From positions 81,609 through 145,608 of the forward strand of contig DAINBB010000001.1 in assembly GCA_036733165.1 (NCBI GenBank): a stretch of DNA of 64,000 nucleotides. Direction: 5' to 3'. This stretch comes from JAFGGT01 sp036733165 (lineage in GTDB: Archaea > Methanobacteriota_B > Thermococci > Methanofastidiosales > NM3). This document shows positions 33,484-42,171 of the stretch, piece after piece; position 1 is the stretch's first letter, and the number at the start of each line of letters is the position of its first letter. Both the position numbers and the translations under genes were made by a program. The notes beneath the pieces are model-generated. The model did not search any database. It saw only the letters and a list, made by a program, of their open reading frames with translations, and had not been told where the DNA came from.

Positions 33484-35673
33484 AAAATAAGATAAAAAGA
33501 ATAAAAAAAGAAAGATATTCTTAGAGTGCCTGGACAAGCGCCAATGCTGCGGCGGCCGTTGCGTCCCTGTCTGCACCAGCTACGATCAGGACATCCCTGC
33601 CCCATGCGTCGTCGCTGTCGATAAGCACGCAGGCTCCGTCTGTGGCTGTCTCCCAGAATGCGTATTCTGTGACACCAAGGTCCACGAGTTCCATTACCAA
33701 CGAGTTGGCAACTGGTCCACCGATGAGTATCAAGTTGTATGATGTCTTCATCGCTGGTGTGATCGACTCGTCAAGCTTGACAAGTGCCTCTGGGTCCAGG
33801 TTCACATATACCTTTGTGACCGTAGGATCTAGGGCCGTGGTCCTTGTTATCTTTATGGCGCCGTCAATGAGGTAGTCCGATGGGTCGGAGTCCGTGACGC
33901 TCAGTGTGAAGTAGTTGTTCTGGTCGCAGTCCTCCAGGTCAACGGTGATCGTGCCACCGCACTGGTCTGCCTGCTCCACAGGTGTGTTGAGCCACAGCTC
34001 GAGCATTGGTACACACAGTGCTGCCTGAGTTGCTGGATCGTAGATAGTGACCGCGTCAGCTGCATCGAAGTTGGCGTTTCCCTCTTCCCAGAGGTCTACG
34101 TCGTTGTCAAGGTCGATCAGGTCAATCTCATCGGCTGGAAATATGTCAAAGTACCACTCGTATCCGGACTTTGTCGTGATGGCCGGGTCGACTATGAGGT
34201 CTTCGTCGGTCTCACATGGGCCGTTCAGGACCTGCTCCCTAAGCACACCGTAGTCCTCTAGTTCGTATGCGTGGTATTCGACAACGTAGTTGCCTGCCGC
34301 GCCTATGAAGGACTTGATGAACTTCACTGCGAAGATAACTTCCTCATCCTGGAGTGATATCTCGCCTACTGTTTCACCACCACATAGGGCGTACACGTCG
34401 AATGTGCTTGCGGTGAACGCGAGCGTGTCGTTCTCCTCGTTCGCGGCTGATGTTCCGTAAGTGTAGTCCATGTCACCGTTCGAGGGAACGTTCGATGTGT
34501 AGGAGTTTATGACAGAGATGTATTCATTGACCTCCCCGTCGGGTGTCTCTATCGAGAGGTATATCTTGTTCTCGTAGATGTTGAGGTCGTTGATGGTCAG
34601 GGTGAAGTCGCCGTATGTCTTTGACTCGCCTACCTTCAGCTTCTCTTCCACATACCAGTTCGGTGTTCCGTAGAACATGTAGTCGTATCCGTTCGTGTCC
34701 GTTTCGAAAGCGAGTGCATCGTAGTGCGTTCCAAGGAAGTAGACGTCGCATGTGCTGCAGTACAGCTCGACTTCCATGGGTCCGTTCTCGTCGCAGACCA
34801 TGTATGCCTCGGACTCTGGACCTATTATAGCGTCCCAATATACAATATCTTCCATAATTGCATCAAGACCGTATACAATGGTCCTGTAGGCGAGACCGCC
34901 GACCGGGTCGCAGTACTCTACGAGGGCGTCGTCACCTGTACGATGTGCATCAGCGTAGACCTCTGGGGTACCCCAGTAGTGCCTTGGGTATATGTTAGGG
35001 TATGTCTGGCATTCGAGAAGGTCTGTTGAGTCCGGTATTGGCATGCCTTGGTCGCAAGCGGCAGAGCAGGCCAGGCAAAGGTCAGATGCGCATTCCGTGT
35101 CCCTCAGTGAGAAGTCAACGGATATTGTCTCGTATGAGCATCCCGTGTCCACGAGGAAGTTGTCGTCATCCAATATGTCTGGCTCCACATAGACGTCGTA
35201 GTCCCACCATGGGGCATTTGATGCTGGTGCACCGTAAACGGCGAGGTCTATGAAATCAAGACTACATGCGTATGGTAGTACGATATACGAATCGGGGTTT
35301 GTTGTTGCGTCTGTGAAGTCCGTGAACTCACCGTCTGCAACTTCTGTAGCTGCGACATAGTTGACCACATCAGTCTCCTCATAGTAGGGACCCAGGGTCT
35401 CCACGAGATAGTTCTCGGTTATGTCTTCATAGTACGCCATCGTACCGATCTTTGCGGAAACGTATGCTGCTGATACGACGTCCATTGCAGCGGCTCCTGA
35501 ACCAACCACGATAAGGCAATTGTTCATACCTGTTACCGGGTCGATAAAGAAGTCGTCGTCAGGAACATCGACCTGCACGTCTCCGGCAGAAACTGCTGCG
35601 GCGAACGTCGCGCCGAGCAAGGCTGTTCCTGCCAAAATAGCTCCAACTTTCTTCATCTTCATTATTCCACCTT
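33484..35673. repeat. Direct repeat, copy B (2190 bp, S-layer gene)
   Basis: Second copy of 31170-33359 in the same orientation, separated from it by only 124 bases of unrelated AT-rich DNA. Perfect identity over a whole gene implies very recent duplication or continuing gene conversion. Confidence 0.9.
33521..35662 (-). CDS. S-layer protein 3 (identical to S-layer protein 2)
   Basis: A 713-residue protein with the same amino-acid sequence as the product of 31207-33348, and the same DNA wherever I compared. It has its own promoter, with a stronger BRE/TATA (35727-35747) than copy 2. Two copies may raise dosage of the main surface protein or let it be made from two differently controlled promoters. 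Confidence 0.9.
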   Translation of the reverse strand: MKMKKVGAILAGTALLGATFAAAVSAGDVQVDVPDDDFFIDPVTGMNNCLIVVGSGAAAMDVVSAAYVSAKIGTMAYYEDITENYLVETLGPYYEETDVVNYVAATEVADGEFTDFTDATTNPDSYIVLPYACSLDFIDLAVYGAPASNAPWWDYDVYVEPDILDDDNFLVDTGCSYETISVDFSLRDTECASDLCLACSAACDQGMPIPDSTDLLECQTYPNIYPRHYWGTPEVYADAHRTGDDALVEYCDPVGGLAYRTIVYGLDAIMEDIVYWDAIIGPESEAYMVCDENGPMEVELYCSTCDVYFLGTHYDALAFETDTNGYDYMFYGTPNWYVEEKLKVGESKTYGDFTLTINDLNIYENKIYLSIETPDGEVNEYISVINSYTSNVPSNGDMDYTYGTSAANEENDTLAFTASTFDVYALCGGETVGEISLQDEEVIFAVKFIKSFIGAAGNYVVEYHAYELEDYGVLREQVLNGPCETDEDLIVDPAITTKSGYEWYFDIFPADEIDLIDLDNDVDLWEEGNANFDAADAVTIYDPATQAALCVPMLELWLNTPVEQADQCGGTITVDLEDCDQNNYFTLSVTDSDPSDYLIDGAIKITRTTALDPTVTKVYVNLDPEALVKLDESITPAMKTSYNLILIGGPVANSLVMELVDLGVTEYAFWETATDGACVLIDSDDAWGRDVLIVAGADRDATAAAALALVQAL

Positions 35674-35726
35674 GAATATATATTAAGGTTTAAAGGCCAA
35701 AGGGCCAAAAAAGAAGTGTAAGAATT

Positions 35727-35747
35727 CTTTATTTAAAAGTTTCGGTA
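35727..35747 (-). promoter_or_regulatory. S-layer 3 promoter
   Basis: The minus strand reads TACCGAAAC (BRE) then TTTTAAATA (TATA). The predicted start, about 35708, gives a leader of about 46 bases to the ATG at 35662. The same TACCGAAA element precedes both amt genes and the small RNA, so it is the local strong-promoter BRE. Confidence 0.6.
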
Positions 35748-35771
35748 TAAAAAAATCTTATTGAGATAAAG

Positions 35772-35789
35772 GGTAATCAAAGGATTACC
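35772..35789. terminator. Hairpin GGTAATC-aaag-GATTACC
   Basis: A perfect 7-bp inverted repeat lies 17 bases past the stop of the minus-strand gene at 35806 and just upstream of the S-layer 3 BRE. It could be a terminator for that gene or an operator for S-layer 3. A following T-run is weak (CTTTATCTC). Confidence 0.35.
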
Positions 35790-35805
35790 ATAGATATGTT
35801 AATGC

Positions 35806-36606
35806 CTATCTATCCTTCGGCAATAAACGATTCTTTTTCAAGATTATGTAATTGGTTATATCTGTCAGTAGAGACGAGAGATTGATGGAAAGATTCTGTA
35901 TCTCAAGCTCGGAGAGCCTTAATGTCTCAGGGTGTTGTATGGTCAGGGCGACCGGACTGAATCTCAGCACCAGCTCAAACAGGGTCTCATGGTCAGGGAC
36001 CAACGCCTCTATGGCAGCCAGCCCAACGAAACCCTTCGACTGGTCGCCGTTGGGTTCGAGTTTTATCTTGTTCAGGTAAGATCCGTAGACATTCAGGACC
36101 CTCAGGATGTCCCTGGTGATGATTTCCTGGTCCCCCGCCACCTGCGTGGCGAACTTGAACTGTATGTATCCGCTGTCCAACAGTTCATAGAACTCATCCT
36201 CATCAAGACCTACGCCATCCTGTTTCTCGTCCCCGAACTGGGTATCTGGTATAGGTATCCTGACGCCCGATGACTGGCAGATCCTGCCAACCACGTTGCA
36301 CACATCGCCGAGGATGTACATCATGTCGTTGGCGCCCATCTCCTTCTCGACATCCAGCACCTCCATCGATGACGGGGTCACCCTCATGCAGAGCTTGATA
36401 TAATCCCTAAGCGGCATCTCCACGCTCATCTCAACAAATGAGGAATATGCCTCCTTGCCCTCTATGATCTCGCTCTCCTCATCAGATATCTCGTAATCGA
36501 TTATGTTTATGCCCTCTCCCTTGAGGTCGTTCACAAGTTTCTCCAAGGAATCTTCTACCGCGCCAGGTAGGTTCGCCTGTGCTTCAATGAACATAGTAGC
36601 CTTCAT
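35806..36606 (-). CDS. Unknown soluble protein
   Basis: A 266-residue acidic protein with no signal peptide or membrane span. The N-terminal third (MKATMFIEAQANLPGAVEDS, later YSSFVEMSVEMPLRDYIKLCMRV) looks like a small alpha/beta domain. The C-terminal part ends in LSINLSSLLTDITNYIILKK. I recognise no family. The TATA box ATTTATAAAT (36630-36639) lies about 25 bases before the ATG at 36606, so the mRNA is probably leaderless. An ATG at 36621 would be too near the box. Confidence 0.6.
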   Translation of the reverse strand: MKATMFIEAQANLPGAVEDSLEKLVNDLKGEGINIIDYEISDEESEIIEGKEAYSSFVEMSVEMPLRDYIKLCMRVTPSSMEVLDVEKEMGANDMMYILGDVCNVVGRICQSSGVRIPIPDTQFGDEKQDGVGLDEDEFYELLDSGYIQFKFATQVAGDQEIITRDILRVLNVYGSYLNKIKLEPNGDQSKGFVGLAAIEALVPDHETLFELVLRFSPVALTIQHPETLRLSELEIQNLSINLSSLLTDITNYIILKKNRLLPKDR

Positions 36607-36640
36607 AATAATCAACACCATATGGTCGATTTATAAATAT

Positions 36641-37618
36641 TTACCATTTTCCGTATATATGTTCCCCGCATTCGGGGCATTTTCCATCCTCTATGGCATT
36701 GCGCTCCACATGGAAACCGCTACGCTTGACAAGCGATCTGCCGCAACCCGGGCATATTGTGTCTTCGCATGCCCCAGGGACATTTCCAATGTATACATAC
36801 TTAATACCTTCCTCTTTTGCCAGCCCGTACGCCATCTCAAGGGAGGCGACAGGTGTGGGAGAAACGTCCGACATCTTGAAGTGAGGATAGAATCTTGAAA
36901 AATGCATTGGGATATCTACTGAAATGTCCGCAATCTCACGTGCAATGCCCCTGATAGTGTCTCTCCCATCGTTGTAGCCGGGTATTATTAGGTTTGTGAC
37001 CTCGACATGCACCCCTGCCTCGTACATCGTCCTCACATTCTTCGCCACGTCGATGTATGGGGAGTGACAAAGACCCTTGTAAAATTTGCTGTCACCCTTG
37101 ACATCGATATTCGCGGCATCGATGTGGGCTGCCAGTTCCTTCAGGGGCCCGTCGTTTATATAACCGTTCGTGACCAGGATATTGTACCCATCGTTGATCC
37201 TTGAAACGTCCATGACGAACTCTATCCATGTTATAGGTTCAGAATAGGTGTAGGCCACCCCAATGCAATCGTGCCTCTTCGAGTCTCTAACGACGTCCAT
37301 TGGTGAATACTCGACGAACGATGGATTGCCTTGGGAGATCTGGTGATTTTGACAGAAGTCGCAGGCAAGGTTGCATCCATATGTGCCTATCGAATAAACA
37401 TTGCTGCCGGGTTTGAAATGGAAGAGGGGCTTCTTTTCTATCGGATCCATGTTCACGGCGGTGACCGCCCCATAGGACTCGTTGAACAGCATGCCTTCGA
37501 TGTTCCTCCTCACCCTGCAGAAACCTCTGCCCCCAAGTCTGATAACACAATTATGGGGGCACAGGACGCATTGGAGCCTGCCCTCGGGAAGGGCGTCCCA
37601 GAACATGGCTTCCTTCAT
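36641..37618 (-). CDS. amrS: AmmeMemoRadiSam system radical SAM enzyme
   Basis: A 325-residue radical SAM protein with the cluster motif GCNLACDFCQNH. It has the N-terminal CVLCPHNCVIRLGGRGFCRVR region, which is typical of the AmrS family (close to pyruvate-formate-lyase-activating-like proteins). A C-terminal zinc-finger-like pair, CPGCGRSL and CPECGEHI, follows. The partners AmrA and AmrB (AMMECR1 and Memo) are not in the window. The family's role is not settled. Confidence 0.9.
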   Translation of the reverse strand: MKEAMFWDALPEGRLQCVLCPHNCVIRLGGRGFCRVRRNIEGMLFNESYGAVTAVNMDPIEKKPLFHFKPGSNVYSIGTYGCNLACDFCQNHQISQGNPSFVEYSPMDVVRDSKRHDCIGVAYTYSEPITWIEFVMDVSRINDGYNILVTNGYINDGPLKELAAHIDAANIDVKGDSKFYKGLCHSPYIDVAKNVRTMYEAGVHVEVTNLIIPGYNDGRDTIRGIAREIADISVDIPMHFSRFYPHFKMSDVSPTPVASLEMAYGLAKEEGIKYVYIGNVPGACEDTICPGCGRSLVKRSGFHVERNAIEDGKCPECGEHIYGKW

Positions 37619-37658
37619 GAATATATAATATAAAAAAAATAATATATAAAATAAATCA

Positions 37659-38846
37659 TCAGATGAGGGATTTCAGCTTGATGAGAAGCTTGATGTTGGT
37701 CTTCGCGATCGCCTTGAGGATCTCTATCTCTGATATCTTGTCAAAATTCACCTTGGAGAGTGCATCAGCGGCATCGTTGAGCTCATCATCGGACATCTCG
37801 ACGAATATCTCCTGAGCCTTGTAAAGCACATCGAGCCTTTTGCCAAAATCGTCCTGCCATAGGTCCTCATAACCCGAAAGGGCGTCCGCATCTGTCTTGC
37901 CGTTCCTGATGGCATCGGACGCGACCACGCCCGCGTACTTGCCGGTGCTTATGGCCGTTGATATTCCCCCGCCAGTTATGGGATTGACGATCCTTCCGGC
38001 ATCACCAACGAACAATATGTTGTCAGCGTATGTCTTTTTAAGTGGTTTTGAAACCGGCACTCCCCCTGCGTTGAGCTCCACGAATCTCGCGCCCTCCATC
38101 CTCGGACTTTCAAGGAACTTGTCAAGGTAGTACTTGGCCTTGTGTTCGGAGTGGACAGGTATTATGCCTACCCCTACATTTGCGCTGTTGTCGCTCTTTG
38201 GGAACACCCAGACGTAGCCGCCTGGCGCCACATCATGGCCGAAGTACATCTCAAGGCCCTTGATGTCCCTCATGTTGGTCATCTCGTACTGTACGCAGGA
38301 TTCCATGTACTTGAGTGGCACAAATGTCTTGACACCGAAGAACGGCCCCACCCTCGAGGCAACGCCATCTGCGGCTATTATGATCTTGGCATCGATGACG
38401 ACATCCTCTCCAAAGTGCCTTGCATGGGCCCTGACAAGGCCGTTTTCAAGCCTCTCGCCCGAAACGAACCTGGTTTTGAGATATATCTCGGCGCCCGCTC
38501 TGGCGGCGTGTCCCACCAGGTCCTTGTCAAAGACCTTTCTATCGAGGACATAACCATATGCGACCTGCGACACCTTGCTCTCATCGAGATCGATGACCTT
38601 ACCATTGGGCGCTATCAACTTTACGCCAGATACTTCCTTTCTAAGCCAATTAGGATCAGGTTCTAGCTCAAGTTTCTCGAATACGCTCTTTGAAACGCCC
38701 TCGGCGCATTGTATAGGTGTACCTATCTCGGCCCTCTTGTCAATCGCGATGACCTTCGCGCCGCCGTTTGCGGCGAATCTGGCCGCGGTGGAACCCCCTG
38801 GCCCCAGACCGACGACCAATATGTCACATTCCATGTGCTTATTCAT
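37659..38846 (-). CDS. Geranylgeranyl reductase family FAD protein
   Basis: A 395-residue flavoprotein. The dinucleotide-binding motif is VVGLGPGGSTAARFAA at the N-terminus. AIDKRAEIGTPIQCAEGVS is the family segment with the conserved Cys. FVGDAGRIVNPITGGGI is the second FAD motif. In archaea such enzymes hydrogenate the geranylgeranyl chains of ether lipids. The start at 38846 overlaps the ferredoxin gene by eight bases, and that ferredoxin is a likely electron donor. ATG at 38834 is an alternative start. Confidence 0.9.
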   Translation of the reverse strand: MNKHMECDILVVGLGPGGSTAARFAANGGAKVIAIDKRAEIGTPIQCAEGVSKSVFEKLELEPDPNWLRKEVSGVKLIAPNGKVIDLDESKVSQVAYGYVLDRKVFDKDLVGHAARAGAEIYLKTRFVSGERLENGLVRAHARHFGEDVVIDAKIIIAADGVASRVGPFFGVKTFVPLKYMESCVQYEMTNMRDIKGLEMYFGHDVAPGGYVWVFPKSDNSANVGVGIIPVHSEHKAKYYLDKFLESPRMEGARFVELNAGGVPVSKPLKKTYADNILFVGDAGRIVNPITGGGISTAISTGKYAGVVASDAIRNGKTDADALSGYEDLWQDDFGKRLDVLYKAQEIFVEMSDDELNDAADALSKVNFDKISEIEILKAIAKTNIKLLIKLKSLI

Positions 38847-39003
38847 TCAAGGCCCCCATTGGACAAGCCTTAATGCAAATTCCACAATTGTTGCATTTTG
38901 CCTCGGTTATTATTACATCCAACTCGGTGACCTCAATGCTCTGTGTCGGACATACCGCCGCACATGTCTGGCATAGCATGCAAATCTCCATGTTGACGTT
39001 CAT
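38839..39003 (-). CDS. Two-cluster [4Fe-4S] ferredoxin
   Basis: A 54-residue ferredoxin starting MNVNMEICMLCQTCAAVCP and continuing to CNNCGICIKACPMGALNE. Both clusters have the classic CxxCxxCxxxCP ligand pattern (CMLCQTCAAVCP and CNNCGICIKACP). GGTGAG precedes the ATG. The end overlaps the geranylgeranyl reductase family gene, which fits an electron-transfer partnership in saturating lipid side chains. Confidence 0.9.
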   Translation of the reverse strand: MNVNMEICMLCQTCAAVCPTQSIEVTELDVIITEAKCNNCGICIKACPMGALNE

Positions 39004-39016
39004 GATCTCACCGGAA

Positions 39017-40027
39017 TCAGAAGAGGTCTCCCTCCAGAAGGGACGAAGGGTCTACAAGACCCTCGGACATCAGTTCCTCAAGGTCGAGTTCCTCAACGGT
39101 TATTGAAAGTGCCAGATAATTGTCCTCCGCAGTTATATCATACTCAAAGCTGATATCCTCGGCCATCATTGCCTTCAAGGCCATCATTGCGGCAGAGACC
39201 TTCTTTGAGGCCGATGAAGCATCTTCCTCACTGGCCATCTCCATGACCACCGTCATGACACCGTCATCTGTGTTTATCCCGCTTGCGAGTGCGCCTATCC
39301 CGGCGAACTCGGGCATCTCCCCAAGCATGTCCTCATACTCTAGGACCTGTTCGGAGTCCATCACTGAAGCGTAGATAACTACCTGGGAAGCGGGCATATG
39401 GTCCATTATCCCCTTGAATGCATCCGTTTCATTCAGGGACCCGACATCGCCTCTGTTGACCTTGATGCTTTTCTCTATCCCGTCGCTCGACCCAATAAGG
39501 CACACACCGTCCAGCCACAGGTATCCCATGTCGTCCTCGACCAGGTTGAAATCGTGACCCTCTATGTCCATGGTGGACGAGACGCCAAGCTCGCTCTCGA
39601 GGAAGGCCTCGAATTCCTCTGTGTCGACGGGTTTTATGATCATTACCACATCTTCAGGGTTCTCCTCCCATCCAAACATCTCCAGGGTGTCGATGTTGTT
39701 CAACAGGCGGGTCATCTCCTCCTCGTATTCCTCATCGACCTCGTCCAGAACACTGCTGGGCAGTTCTGAAGAGCCGTATGTCAGGGCCTCGCCCTCTATC
39801 TTTACATAGAAATCGGCATCATAGGGGGCATAATAATCGTCAGTACCCCCGTATAGGAAATAGTAGCCCAAGGTGGCGACAACGATCAGGATCACCAGAA
39901 GAGCTCCAATATATTTTCCAGGCATCATGCTTTTCTTTGATTTGTCAGAATATTTTATCAAGTAACCGCAATTGGGACAAATGTCAATTTCGTCAGGTAT
40001 GGTTTCCCCACAACTTGGACACTTCAC
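39017..40027 (-). CDS. Zinc-ribbon, membrane-anchored extracellular protein
   Basis: A 336-residue protein. A cytoplasmic N-terminal zinc ribbon (CPSCGETI, CPNCGYLI) is followed by one span (KYIGALLVILIVVATLGYYFLYGG) and an acidic exterior domain of about 270 residues with the feel of a lipoprotein-like alpha/beta fold. I know no function. It lies 13 bases before the ferredoxin gene and may share its transcript. Confidence 0.6.
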   Translation of the reverse strand: MKCPSCGETIPDEIDICPNCGYLIKYSDKSKKSMMPGKYIGALLVILIVVATLGYYFLYGGTDDYYAPYDADFYVKIEGEALTYGSSELPSSVLDEVDEEYEEEMTRLLNNIDTLEMFGWEENPEDVVMIIKPVDTEEFEAFLESELGVSSTMDIEGHDFNLVEDDMGYLWLDGVCLIGSSDGIEKSIKVNRGDVGSLNETDAFKGIMDHMPASQVVIYASVMDSEQVLEYEDMLGEMPEFAGIGALASGINTDDGVMTVVMEMASEEDASSASKKVSAAMMALKAMMAEDISFEYDITAEDNYLALSITVEELDLEELMSEGLVDPSSLLEGDLF

Positions 40028-40222
40028 AGAATCACCCCGCTAATACTGTGGAATTTCTTTTATATAATTTGTGCATTCGGTTGAGATGGGCAGTTGTCGC
40101 GTCCTATTTGATAACCTAAGAAACCAATATCAATCATTTATACATATAATTGTATATATATTGGAATTTATCTTGACATTAATACATCTTGATTGCTATT
40201 ACTTACTATATTCCTTATTTCT

Positions 40223-40243
40223 TACCGAAAGCTTTTTAAATAC
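40223..40243 (+). promoter_or_regulatory. amt1 promoter
   Basis: BRE TACCGAAA (40223-40230) and TATA box CTTTTTAAATAC predict a start near 40265 and a leader of about 94 bases. The leader is very AT-rich, with an imperfect palindrome ATGTAT-ttaat-ATACAT near 40310-40330, a possible regulator site. I see no GGAA-N6-TTCC operator of the NrpR type. The rest of 40028-40222 is AT-rich and empty. Confidence 0.55.
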
Positions 40244-40358
40244 ATTCTTTCGATGAAAAAGAATTATAGTGTATAAATGTCTATTATTATTTTATAATAG
40301 TGGACATATATGTATTTAATATACATAATAATATACAACTGAAGAATAAGGATGTGAA

Positions 40359-41591
40359 ATGATGGTAGAGATTAGCTTTATAGACACTGTATGGGTCCTC
40401 GTAGCGGGCGTGCTTGTCTTCTCGATGCAACTCGGTTTCGCTGCAATAGAAGCAGGATTCACCAGGGCAAAGAGCACAATGAGCATATGGATGAAGAACA
40501 TGTCAGACATGATAATAGGCAGCATCTTCTTCATGGTCATAGGTTTCACCATTGCCTTCTCTGGCAGTGGGCCCTTCATAGGAGACCTTGGCCATTTCCT
40601 TCTCAAGGATGTTGGACTGGAGGCATGGGATGGATTGGCCATTCCAGGCATACTGTTCTTCTTCTTCCAGATGATGTTCGCCGCGACAGCTGCGACAATC
40701 GTTAGCGGTGCGGTGGCAGAAAGGATAAAGTATATTGCTTACTTCATAATATCAATTGTGATAATTGTTCTCACGTACCCTGTGATAGTCCATTGGGTAT
40801 GGGGCGGAGGATGGTTAGCTGAGAGGGGCTTTGTCGACTTCGCTGGCTCAACGGTGGTGCATAGTGTGGGTGCATGGTCTGCCCTAGCCGCAGTTATAGT
40901 ATTAGGTCCAAGGATTGGAAAATACACCAAGGAAGGCGTGCCAAAAGCGATTCCGGGACATAACATAGCCCTGGCAGGCATAGGTCTGTTCGTGCTGTGG
41001 TTCGGTTGGTTCGGATTCAACCCCGGAAGCGAACTGGCTGCAGACAGTGCTATAGCGATGATAGCAACTACGACGAACCTAGCGGCCGCGGCCGGAGGTC
41101 TAGGAGCGATTATCGTTACATGGCTCAAGCTAAAGAAGCCGGACGTGGGCATGACAATGAACGGGATCCTTGCCGGACTTGTGGCGATTACAGCGCCCTG
41201 TGCTGCGGTAACCCCCATCTCGTCCGTGATCATAGGCTTCATCGCTGGAATCATCGTGGTGTTCTCGGTCTACATGTTTGAAGGCAAGCTCAAAATCGAT
41301 GACCCCGTGGGTGCAATATCCGTCCATGGCATGTGCGGAGTATGGGGTACCCTGGCCGTGGGATTGTTCGCGACAGAAGGCGGCCTACTCACCACTGGGG
41401 CAGTAGACCTTCTCGTGACACAGATAATAGGCGTAGTGGCCACATTCGCATTTGTGTTCACCCTTATGCTGGTGGTATGCAAGATCATAGATATCGCCAT
41501 AGGTATGAGGGTTCCGGAAGCAGTTGAAATCTCTGGTCTGGACACTGCAGAGTTTGGTGGCGACGCATATCCAGACTTCGTGAGGACTTAA
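40359..41591 (+). CDS. amt: Ammonium transporter Amt (copy 1)
   Basis: A 410-residue, 11-span Amt/Rh channel. It shows the Amt features LGFAAIEAGFTRAKS, FAGSTVVHSVGAW (with the first pore His region) and GHNIALAGIGLFVLWFGWFGFNPGS, and the second pore His in DPVGAISVHGMCGVWGTLAVG. It is followed 15 bases later by glnK1. With copy 2 it forms a tandem amt-glnK pair of equal length and high similarity. Confidence 0.97.
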   Translation: MMVEISFIDTVWVLVAGVLVFSMQLGFAAIEAGFTRAKSTMSIWMKNMSDMIIGSIFFMVIGFTIAFSGSGPFIGDLGHFLLKDVGLEAWDGLAIPGILFFFFQMMFAATAATIVSGAVAERIKYIAYFIISIVIIVLTYPVIVHWVWGGGWLAERGFVDFAGSTVVHSVGAWSALAAVIVLGPRIGKYTKEGVPKAIPGHNIALAGIGLFVLWFGWFGFNPGSELAADSAIAMIATTTNLAAAAGGLGAIIVTWLKLKKPDVGMTMNGILAGLVAITAPCAAVTPISSVIIGFIAGIIVVFSVYMFEGKLKIDDPVGAISVHGMCGVWGTLAVGLFATEGGLLTTGAVDLLVTQIIGVVATFAFVFTLMLVVCKIIDIAIGMRVPEAVEISGLDTAEFGGDAYPDFVRT

Positions 41592-41606
41592 GGAGTGGAT
41601 GATATC

Positions 41607-41945
41607 ATGAAAAAGATAGAGGCAATCATCAGGCCCGAAAAGCTCGAGGACGTCAAGAGGGCGCTTGAGGAAATGGGATGCGTCGGTATGACCGTCAGCG
41701 AGGTCAAGGGGCGCGGTGCACAAGGGGGCATAGAACGACAGTGGAGGGGCAGGACCTACAAGGTGGACCTGCTGCCCAAGATAAAGATCTCCTTGATAAT
41801 CAAGGAAAAGAACGCAAAGAAGGTGATAGACACCATAGTCGAGTCCGCCAAGACCGGCGACATAGGCGACGGGAAGATATTCGTTTACCCCGTCGAGAGT
41901 GTGATCCGTGTAAGGACCGGAGAGGTCGACTACGACGCCATATGA
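41607..41945 (+). CDS. glnK: PII regulatory protein GlnK (copy 1)
   Basis: A 112-residue PII protein that binds ATP/ADP and 2-oxoglutarate and plugs its partner Amt. The start MKKIEAIIRPEKLEDVK is typical. The T-loop reads RGAQGGIERQWRGRTYKVD, with Tyr at the uridylylation position but Trp at the usual Tyr46 site. The B and C loops (TGDIGDGKIFV and VIRVRTGE) are intact. An upstream in-frame GAT-rich extension is less likely than the ATG at 41607. Confidence 0.96.
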   Translation: MKKIEAIIRPEKLEDVKRALEEMGCVGMTVSEVKGRGAQGGIERQWRGRTYKVDLLPKIKISLIIKEKNAKKVIDTIVESAKTGDIGDGKIFVYPVESVIRVRTGEVDYDAI

Positions 41946-41973
41946 AGAGGACCAATATATCATTTCCCATATA

Positions 41974-42007
41974 AATCCTCGGCCTTGAGCTGAGGATTCT
42001 TTTTTTT
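41974..42007 (+). terminator. Intrinsic-type terminator after glnK1
   Basis: A ten-base stem, AATCCTCGGC/GCTGAGGATT (one G-U pair, loop CTTGA), is followed directly by C and eight T residues. It separates the first amt-glnK pair from the promoter of the second. Confidence 0.7.
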
Positions 42008-42094
42008 CATATATCCAATAATAAAAAATAATCATGCACATTTATATAGATTATTTTTATATTAGTAATCAAATGTATAAAAAGTCAGCAATTT

Positions 42095-42115
42095 TACCGA
42101 AAATCTTATAAATGG
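42095..42115 (+). promoter_or_regulatory. amt2 promoter
   Basis: BRE TACCGAAAA followed by TATA box CTTATAAATG (42105-42114). The predicted start, about 42138, lies ahead of the ATG at 42172. This rules out the longer frame that opens inside the TATA box at 42112. Confidence 0.6.
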
Positions 42116-42171
42116 TCCATTTCCTTCTCAATGATATTCAAGCAACGGACATTTTAATCCGGAGATGGGAA

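Noticed and set aside
40028..40358. An NrpR-type nitrogen operator before amt1.
   Set aside because: No GGAA-N6-TTCC is present near either amt promoter.
42112..42171. A longer amt2 reading frame starting at 42112.
   Set aside because: Its ATG lies within the TATA box; the start at 42172 has a ribosome site and gives the same length as amt1.
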